Of a DNA stretch of 7,666 bases, positions 1-4,695 are shown one piece after another. Below the pieces are notes generated by a model. The model was given only the letters and a program-made list of their open reading frames with translations, did not search any database and was not told where the DNA came from. The position numbers and the translations under genes are program-made. Numbering within the stretch: the stretch's first letter is position 1; every line of letters begins with the position of its first letter. Location: NCBI GenBank assembly GCA_031422495.1, contig JANPLX010000115.1:1-7666 (forward strand), given 5' to 3'. Source of the DNA: Aalborgiella sp031422495. GTDB taxonomy: Bacteria; Pseudomonadota; Gammaproteobacteria; Burkholderiales; Burkholderiaceae_C.

Positions 1-277
1 GCAAACCAGTCAAACCATAAGCTGCGCAGCCGCTGGCTAGTAGCATGCAAATGGGTAATAAGATGTGGGCAGATTGGCGATTTTTAAATGTATTTTTTGC
101 TATATTATTAATAGCAATATAGGCAATAAATACGCTGGCTATTACCAAATATGATGCATAAAATTGAGTATCATTCAGAGACTTTTGCAACAACTGCAGC
201 CAAGTCCCTACTACCCAAACCAGCAAGGTTGCAAAAAGCAAGCTAGCCCGACCAGGCCAGAACGATATAAGCGTCAT
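1..277 (-). CDS. Unidentified multi-pass membrane protein, N-terminal part (runs off left edge)
   Basis: An open frame of 92 codons begins at ATG 277 and continues without a stop to the left edge, so only the N-terminus is seen. An in-frame TGA lies 15 nt upstream of the ATG, so the frame cannot start earlier; the Shine-Dalgarno signal is poor (GAGCG, about 10 nt upstream). It starts 24 nt after the hemY stop on the same strand, suggesting it is the last visible gene of the hem operon. Three hydrophobic stretches are visible: about residues 13-29 (LLFATLLVWVVGTW), 42-60 (YLVIASVFIAYIAINNIA) and 72-92 (ILLPICMLLASGCAAYGL), consistent with an inner-membrane protein. I do not recognise the family. 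The second hydrophobic stretch is encoded largely by a dispersed repeat (99-141), which is AT-rich compared with the hem genes. It could be a real gene or a decaying one; the long open frame and periodic hydrophobicity favour a real gene. Confidence 0.6.
   Translation of the reverse strand, partial: MTLISFWPGRASLLFATLLVWVVGTWLQLLQKSLNDTQFYASYLVIASVFIAYIAINNIAKNTFKNRQSAHILLPICMLLASGCAAYGLTGL
99..141 (-). repeat. Dispersed AT-rich palindromic repeat, copy A (inside membrane ORF)
   Basis: This 43-bp unit matches copy B in hemD at 39 of 43 positions without gaps. It contains an inverted repeat, GCTAT (99-103) and ATAGC (111-115), around a 7-nt AT loop, followed by a conserved tail (AGGCAATAAATACGC then GGCTA). 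On the minus strand it is read in frame by the partial ORF as residues 46-60, IASVFIAYIAINNIA. The strand given is that of the reading used by the host gene. No target-site duplication is obvious, and the true ends are uncertain because flanking AT-rich sequence is also loosely similar to copy B. Confidence 0.8.
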
Positions 278-301
278 ATGGTCATTCGCTCAACGAAAGC
301 G

Positions 302-1588
302 CTAAACTTGTGCGGCGTTCTTCCATGCAAGGGCTGCGGCTTCGGCATCTCCTCGTTGCTCCGCCAACTCGGCCAGAGCACGCCAAGCGCGACGCTTCAA
401 ATTGAAGTCTTTTAACTGAGGCGCAGCTTGTGCCAATTGTTGCTGCGCCTTCCCCCATAGTTGGTGATATTTACAAGCGAAGCCCGCAAGGTACTGTAAA
501 CGCGCATCTCTAGGATTCGCCAATTGAGCTTTTTCGATCCTTGCCAGCCACTGCATGTCTTGCGCTGCCAATATCACCTCCAGCGTATGTATCAACTCGG
601 CGCAGCGTATGCTGTCAACACTGTTTAAGCTACTTTCGGAGCCAGTCAGCTCAAGCCAGGCTGGCAGCAACCAATCTGACACTTGCTGAACATGTCCATT
701 CAGGACGCTGAGTTTGTAAGCGGCATGAATGGCAACATCCCCTTGCAAGCGATCACTCGCATCAAGGTCTCGCCATGTGGCTTGCAGCTGGGCGGTATCT
801 CGCGCATCATCCAGAAGCTTCAACACTAAACTTTTAATCAAACTAGGTGCTACATCTTTGGAGAAAGCGTGGTGCTTGGCAAGCAAACGGGTTGTCTCTA
901 GCGCTTCAACACTTGAATGATTGAGCTGTGCCGCTTTGAGTTTGAGTCTGAGCGCTATGGTTCGTCGCGCTGCGCCACCGGGCAATTGAGCTAGCCATTG
1001 CTGGGCACCAGAGGCATCGCGGTCGTCCAGCGCCCAACTAGCAGCTAAAAGCTGTGTACCTTCGCGGGTGTCAAGCGAAGCGCGCTGATGTTGGTGCTCT
1101 AAAGCTTGTTTTAAATGATCATCTCTAGCAGTGACATCTTGCAAAGCATGTGCACTTTGAGCCGCCATCACGTGCGCCAAAGCACGCAGTTGCGGCTCAT
1201 TTCCTACCAGATCAGATGCTTTAGGGTGCGAGTGTTCTCTAGACCTATCCAAACTCAGTGCTGACAAAGCGGATTTACGTGAGCGAATATACCGACCCGC
1301 CAAAAAATGCGACTGTGCATTGAAAAGCTCAGCATTGATCGCCCGCTCTTTTTGCAGCGCTCGCCAGCGTTTGGCTTGCTCCGGCAAAGCAAACAAAAGC
1401 GCCGCTGTTCGCATAGCGGCATAAATCAACGCAAAACTAAAAACCAGCGCGAGAATAACAAAATTCAGCGACAAATCGACTCTGTAAGGAGCCCAATACA
1501 GCGTGACTGTCGCATCATTGTTTCCCGCAAAAACGGCCACTGCGACAGCAATGCCAAACAAAGCCAAAAACCACAAAGCGGCGCGCAT
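302..1588 (-). CDS. hemY: HemY-like protein (haem-operon membrane protein with TPR-like C-terminus)
   Basis: This 428-residue protein starts with a HemY-type N-terminus: two membrane segments at about residues 3-21 (ALWFLALFGIAVAVAVFAG) and 41-66 (LNFVILALVFSFALIYAAM), separated by a short loop with the family-like NNDATVTLYW stretch. The remainder is alanine- and leucine-rich helical sequence, with TPR-like tandem helices, for example near residues 90-110 and 360-425. The family is usually about 400 residues, so it appears complete. It is predicted to sit in the inner membrane with the TPR part in the periplasm; its biochemical role is poorly defined and it is not protoporphyrinogen oxidase, despite the shared symbol with Bacillus. 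The ATG at 1588 overlaps the hemX stop as TAATG, with AGGT about 7 nt upstream, so translation is probably coupled to hemX. Confidence in the family is high; the exact function is unknown. Confidence 0.9.
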   Translation of the reverse strand: MRAALWFLALFGIAVAVAVFAGNNDATVTLYWAPYRVDLSLNFVILALVFSFALIYAAMRTAALLFALPEQAKRWRALQKERAINAELFNAQSHFLAGRYIRSRKSALSALSLDRSREHSHPKASDLVGNEPQLRALAHVMAAQSAHALQDVTARDDHLKQALEHQHQRASLDTREGTQLLAASWALDDRDASGAQQWLAQLPGGAARRTIALRLKLKAAQLNHSSVEALETTRLLAKHHAFSKDVAPSLIKSLVLKLLDDARDTAQLQATWRDLDASDRLQGDVAIHAAYKLSVLNGHVQQVSDWLLPAWLELTGSESSLNSVDSIRCAELIHTLEVILAAQDMQWLARIEKAQLANPRDARLQYLAGFACKYHQLWGKAQQQLAQAAPQLKDFNLKRRAWRALAELAEQRGDAEAAALAWKNAAQV

Positions 1589-2757
1589 TATTTACCTGCC
1601 GCAGCCAGCGTCAACGCGGCCAATGATGAGTCAAGCGCTGGAATTGTTGCATTGCTGAGTTGCGTTTGCACTTGCGATAGCGCGTTTTGCAAAAGTAACG
1701 CTTGTTTGGAAGTTGGGTCGCTGTATTTGCGCACATCCTCGGCGACAGAAGCCAAATCTGATTTGGCAGACTGAATTTGCCGACCTAATAAACCCAGCCG
1801 CGCATTGAGCACTTTGAGCTTGAGATTTTCACGCAAAAAATAAGTTTGCTCAGGCGATAGCAGTACAGCATCCGGGTTTTCAATGCGGCTCACGCGCACC
1901 AACTTCACAAGCTCAGACCGTACGATTTGCCAATTGTTTTGCCAGAAATTTTGCAATCTGACTTGCCAGTCAGAACCCTGATTGCTAGCAGTAGTCACAC
2001 CCGGCTTAGCGCCAACCGTTTTCGAAGCTGCGTCGGGTTTCTCAACCTTGGGCGCTCTAACAACCGCGGTCACGGTATTTAGCATAGGCAACTCTTCAAC
2101 CAAGCGACTAATTTCATCTAATTTCACGAGCAAACTCGGAATATCTGTCACCGCAGCCGCCTTGATTTTTTCGGTATCACTGGCCAAGGCTTTTCGCACG
2201 CCGCTAAGTCGCGGTTGTGCTGCGCGCACCAATCGCTGGTCCGCTGTTTTCAAAGCTGCCAAAAGCGGTTCCACGCTTCCTGTCAACTGCGCTTGTTGCT
2301 GCGCCAAACGAAGCGCTGACTCCACATCCACCACTAAATTTTCATCGCGTGAACGGGACAAACTTTGCATCAACTCGTCCAGCTGGCTCCGCTGCAGGGC
2401 GACTTCGCTCAGCCTTGTTTCGTTCAACGATGATCTGGCAGACGCTTCCCGCGCCACTTCTTGGGCATTTTTAGCCAAACTTCGCGCTTCCACGCTTAAA
2501 TTGGTCGCATCAGCGCTTTGTCTGGCTAAGTGCCCTTGCATATTCGTCAATTTACGCCATAAATAGAAGCTAGCCAGCATAGATATTGCCAAAGCCGCTA
2601 TCATAAATATAGTGAAAATCTTAGGGAATCCGGTTAATTCACGCTTTAATTCAGGTTTTAAAGCATTGTTTTGGGCGGCCAAATTGTCTACTGTGACTGC
2701 ATGAACAGGCAGTGCCTCGGGGTTGTTAGATGCATCTTTGTTGGGAATGTCGCTCAT
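1588..2757 (-). CDS. hemX: HemX-like membrane-anchored protein
   Basis: This 389-residue protein has a short cytoplasmic N-terminus of about 45 residues, one membrane segment at about 47-67 (IFTIFMIAALAISMLASFYLW), then a charged and alanine-rich helical region (about 70-150) with coiled-coil character, and a helical C-terminal domain containing WQVRLQNFWQNNWQIVRSELVKLVRV at about residues 264-289. This is the plan of the HemX family, often labelled uroporphyrin-III C-methyltransferase in databases; no SAM-binding methyltransferase motif is visible, so that name should not be taken as an activity. The ATG overlaps the hemD stop as ATGA (2754-2757), and the stop overlaps hemY, so the three are almost certainly co-transcribed and coupled. 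Oddity: the codons for the membrane segment include a stretch (2571-2613) that aligns ungapped, 31 of 43, to the dispersed repeat seen elsewhere in this window. Confidence 0.88.
   Translation of the reverse strand: MSDIPNKDASNNPEALPVHAVTVDNLAAQNNALKPELKRELTGFPKIFTIFMIAALAISMLASFYLWRKLTNMQGHLARQSADATNLSVEARSLAKNAQEVAREASARSSLNETRLSEVALQRSQLDELMQSLSRSRDENLVVDVESALRLAQQQAQLTGSVEPLLAALKTADQRLVRAAQPRLSGVRKALASDTEKIKAAAVTDIPSLLVKLDEISRLVEELPMLNTVTAVVRAPKVEKPDAASKTVGAKPGVTTASNQGSDWQVRLQNFWQNNWQIVRSELVKLVRVSRIENPDAVLLSPEQTYFLRENLKLKVLNARLGLLGRQIQSAKSDLASVAEDVRKYSDPTSKQALLLQNALSQVQTQLSNATIPALDSSLAALTLAAAGK
2571..2613 (+). repeat. Possible degenerate copy of the dispersed repeat within hemX
   Basis: The plus strand here begins TAGCCAGC and carries TATTGCC, GCTAT and ATATAG at the same spacings as the minus-strand reading of copy A, giving 31 matches in 43 ungapped positions. 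Relative to the gene it lies in the opposite orientation to the copies in hemD and the partial ORF. It encodes part of the HemX membrane segment (residues about 49-63). In hemX the frame is one that carries a TAG in copies A and B, but the TAG is absent here. HemX homologues normally have a membrane segment at this point, so chance similarity of hydrophobic AT-rich codons is a real alternative. Confidence 0.35.
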
Positions 2758-3584
2758 AGCAGAGATTCTATAGAAGCCACCACATCGGCAAGCAAGGGGC
2801 GTGACTCGTAAACAACACCAAATCCTGCCATTTTGGCAGCCTGTGCAATACGCGGATGGGTGGTAATCGCTCTGGCATTAGACCAATTTAAGTCTGAAAC
2901 TGTACGCAGGTTGGCTAATGCTTCAGAACTGCTGAGCAGCCAGACAGATTTATCCATAGCGGCTTGCGCCATCAGCGCCAAATCTACCGCATCAAACACA
3001 GGTGCACTGCGCTCGTAGCTGACTACAAAATCTACCTGCACACCAGACGTCGTCAACTGGTTTGCCAACCAAGGACGGCCGTTCATGGGTGCGCCGTCAG
3101 CATCTTTCACATCTACAGAGCGTCCCCGAACAATCAGCACCTTGTCGCCCGATTTGACTTGGTTTTTAACGCTGTCCCACAATGCTTCTGAGTCAAATTG
3201 CGCAGCATCTGCAGCCGGTGAATCAATGCTGTCGTTCGGCACTCCCTGCGCCAGCAGAGCCTCCCGCGTACCCGGGCCAGTAGCCCACATTCTGGGTGCT
3301 ACTGCTTTATTTTGTAATAATGCTATATTTTTAATAGCATTATAGGCAATTAATACGCCGGCTAGAGTTATATCTGCAAGGTAAAAATAACGTACTGCAT
3401 TGCTACTGACAAACATAGCCGCACTGTATTGGTGCAAATTCTCCCGCGCCTTCACGACGTCGTCGTTACCCGCTGGCGCGCCTATGTGAATCAAAGGCAG
3501 CGCGACGGCATCAAAATGCAAATCTCGCAACTGCTTGACCCAAGCATCGGCCTCAAGGCGCGGGCGGGTCACGATGACTCTCAC
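2754..3584 (-). CDS. hemD: Uroporphyrinogen-III synthase, with in-frame repeat insertion
   Basis: HemD cyclises hydroxymethylbilane with inversion of ring D to give uroporphyrinogen III in the cytoplasm. The 276-residue product shows HEM4-family landmarks: VIVTRP at the N-terminus (3-8), FVSSNAVRYF (58-67), WATGPGTREALLAQG (100-114), VLIVRGR (149-155), VVSYER (187-192), LLSSSEALANL (216-226) and a C-terminal THPRIAQAAKMAGF (242-255). The start is GTG at 3582-3584: the frame is closed upstream by the hemC stop, no ATG fits, and GGGGA lies 6 nt before it. Between FVSSNAVRYF and the GPGT segment lies an AT-rich hydrophobic stretch, about residues 69-95, of which 74-88 (LAGVLIAYNAIKNIA) is encoded by the dispersed repeat. 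From memory, homologues have a shorter linker there, making this an apparent insertion. The frame remains open and the other landmarks are intact, so a functional enzyme is likely. The stop overlaps the hemX start. Confidence 0.93.
   Translation of the reverse strand: MRVIVTRPRLEADAWVKQLRDLHFDAVALPLIHIGAPAGNDDVVKARENLHQYSAAMFVSSNAVRYFYLADITLAGVLIAYNAIKNIALLQNKAVAPRMWATGPGTREALLAQGVPNDSIDSPAADAAQFDSEALWDSVKNQVKSGDKVLIVRGRSVDVKDADGAPMNGRPWLANQLTTSGVQVDFVVSYERSAPVFDAVDLALMAQAAMDKSVWLLSSSEALANLRTVSDLNWSNARAITTHPRIAQAAKMAGFGVVYESRPLLADVVASIESLL
3322..3364 (-). repeat. Dispersed AT-rich palindromic repeat, copy B (inside hemD)
   Basis: This copy matches copy A at 39 of 43 positions, with GCTAT (3322-3326) and ATAGC (3334-3338) around a 7-nt loop. 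It also shares the GAG that follows the unit (3365-3367) with copy C. Read on the hemD strand it encodes residues 74-88. Checking all six frames of the 43 bp, only the one used by hemD lacks a stop. The surrounding region, about 3300-3395, is visibly more AT-rich than the rest of hemD, so the inserted piece may be longer than the 43-bp core. Confidence 0.85.
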
Positions 3585-3585
3585 T

Positions 3586-3623
3586 CTTGTTCCCCACTTT
3601 GAAAAAGGGGGGTTAGGGGGGAT
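3586..3623. repeat. REP-like G/C-run palindromic element filling the hemC-hemD gap
   Basis: The plus strand reads TTCCCCACTTTG, then AAAAAGGGGGG, TTA, GGGGGG and ATT. I recall very similar C-run/T-run/CAAAG/G-run palindromes scattered in intergenic regions of many unrelated bacteria, so this is probably a REP-like or MITE-like unit and not unique spacer. Only this one copy is in the window, so its repeated nature cannot be shown here. Confidence 0.4.
3592..3612 (-). promoter_or_regulatory. C-rich hairpin over the hemD ribosome-binding site
   Basis: In the hemC-hemD mRNA, bases 3612-3604 (CCCCCCTTT) can pair with 3600-3592 (AAAGTGGGG), giving eight base pairs with one C-U mismatch and a 3-nt loop. 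The GGGG at the foot of the 3' arm is the start of the hemD Shine-Dalgarno (GGGGA, 6 nt before GTG 3584), so the hairpin would hide it. A second run of six C (3621-3616), separated by TAA from the first, could compete for the same G run. The whole 40-nt gap consists of this element plus the SD. Ribosomes finishing hemC at 3624-3626 would be placed to open it, which suggests translational coupling; that is inference. Confidence 0.5.
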
Positions 3624-4604
3624 TTAATCATCGCCTACCAACTTGGTATATTTGCGCGCCCCGCCAGCCAAAAGCTTAACTGCGACCTGCTCACCCATGC
3701 GGCTCGCGGCGTCCAAATCACCTGTATTTTGAGCCAAATTTTGCGACAGATCAGTAACAACCAAGCTGTTCAAAGGCAACGTTTTCTCATCCTCAGGCTC
3801 ACCCCAAGCGGCATTCAGCCGTAATTGCACACCATCCCACACCGCATGCGCTGCCAAAGGCATGGAGCAGCTACCGCCCATGGCACGGCTAACGGCTCGC
3901 TCGGCAGAAACGGCCATCCACGTCGGTAAGTGCGCCAATGGTGCTAATGCGGCAACCAAATCAGCGCGATTGGCCTTGATTTCAATGCCTAAAGCACCCT
4001 GACCTGCAGCTGGGAGCATCTGTGTCGTCTCAAAAACGGCACGAATACGTTGCGCCAAACCCAAACGTTTCAGCCCTGCAGCGGCCAAAATAATCGCGTC
4101 AAACTGCCCTTCGTCGAGCTTGCGCAAACGGGTGTCTAAATTGCCGCGCAGGGGGACAATCTTCACATCTGGTCGCAGCGCTTTAAGCAAAACGACTCGT
4201 CGCAGGCTGGACGTGCCCACTGTTGCGCCCAGTGGCAAAGCAGCCAAATTGGCGTAGTTATTCGACACAAAGGCGTCGCGCGGGTCTTCGCGTTCCATCA
4301 CGCAGGCTAGGGCGAAGCCTTCAGGCAAATCCATAGGCACGTCTTTGAGTGAATGCACGGCAATGTCTGCCGAGCCATCGTCTAAGGCGTTTTCTAGCTC
4401 TTTCACAAACAGCCCCTTGCCGCCTACTTTGCTGAGTGAGCGGTCCAAGATTTGGTCGCCCATCGTGGTCATACCCAGCAGTTTGACCCTGTGACCGTGC
4501 GCTTCCAACAAAGCTTTTACATGCTCAGCTTGCCATAGTGCGAGGCGGCTTTCGCGGGTGGCGATGGTTATGTTCAATAACGGATGATGAGTTTTATTCG
4601 ACAT
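3624..4604 (-). CDS. hemC: Porphobilinogen deaminase (hydroxymethylbilane synthase)
   Basis: HemC polymerises four porphobilinogens to hydroxymethylbilane in the cytoplasm, using a covalently bound dipyrromethane cofactor. The 326-residue product carries the expected landmarks in order: IATRESRLALWQ (14-25), KVGGKGLFVKELE (59-71), the catalytic-Asp motif HSLKDVP (84-90, Asp88), GTSSLRR (130-136), the cofactor-arginine region PLRGNLDTRL (151-160), AAGLKRLG (175-182), LPAAGQGALGIE (198-209) and the cofactor cysteine in GGSCSMPL (243-250, Cys246). The family is usually about 310-320 residues, matching the start at ATG 4604 (MSNKTHHPLL). The frame stays open upstream to 4715 but that 37-residue extension has no family character and would run through the ppc promoter region. 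The Shine-Dalgarno is weak (only AAGA adjacent to the ATG). It is the first gene of the hem cluster, with hemD 39 nt downstream in the same frame. Confidence 0.97.
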   Translation of the reverse strand: MSNKTHHPLLNITIATRESRLALWQAEHVKALLEAHGHRVKLLGMTTMGDQILDRSLSKVGGKGLFVKELENALDDGSADIAVHSLKDVPMDLPEGFALACVMEREDPRDAFVSNNYANLAALPLGATVGTSSLRRVVLLKALRPDVKIVPLRGNLDTRLRKLDEGQFDAIILAAAGLKRLGLAQRIRAVFETTQMLPAAGQGALGIEIKANRADLVAALAPLAHLPTWMAVSAERAVSRAMGGSCSMPLAAHAVWDGVQLRLNAAWGEPEDEKTLPLNSLVVTDLSQNLAQNTGDLDAASRMGEQVAVKLLAGGARKYTKLVGDD

Positions 4605-4695
4605 TCTTAGGTTTTGTATTGGAAACTCGTTGGTAACTTGTTGGTTCTGTAGAGATAAATATGCACAAGTTTTGATGCTAGCATGTGCAACAACC
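4605..4695. promoter_or_regulatory. Shared divergent upstream region of hemC and ppc
   Basis: The 91 bp between the chosen hemC and ppc starts must hold the promoter for ppc and probably for the hem operon. For ppc, TTGGTA (4630-4635) and GATAAA (4654-4659) are a weak sigma70-like pair with an 18-nt spacer. I see no convincing -35/-10 pair on the minus strand. A 10-bp perfect palindrome, ATGCTAGCAT (4675-4684), lies near the ppc start. The individual boxes are weak; only the divergent arrangement is firm. Confidence 0.35.

Noticed and set aside
164..415. 83-codon plus-strand open frame spanning the start of the left ORF and the hemY end
   Set aside because: It is antisense to hemY and to the membrane ORF, has no recognisable features, and its composition looks like a shadow.
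1588..2757. Calling hemX a uroporphyrin-III C-methyltransferase
   Set aside because: The protein is a single-span coiled-coil protein with no SAM-binding motif visible; that database name is a historical transfer.
4675..4684. ATGCTAGCAT palindrome as a repressor operator for ppc
   Set aside because: A 10-bp palindrome alone is common, matches no operator I can name, and overlaps possible start codons.
4630..4695. Longer ppc start at TTG 4630, adding 22 residues
   Set aside because: The added residues (MVTCWFCRDK...) do not look like a Ppc N-terminus and TTG is a rare start, although GGAA lies 5 nt before it.
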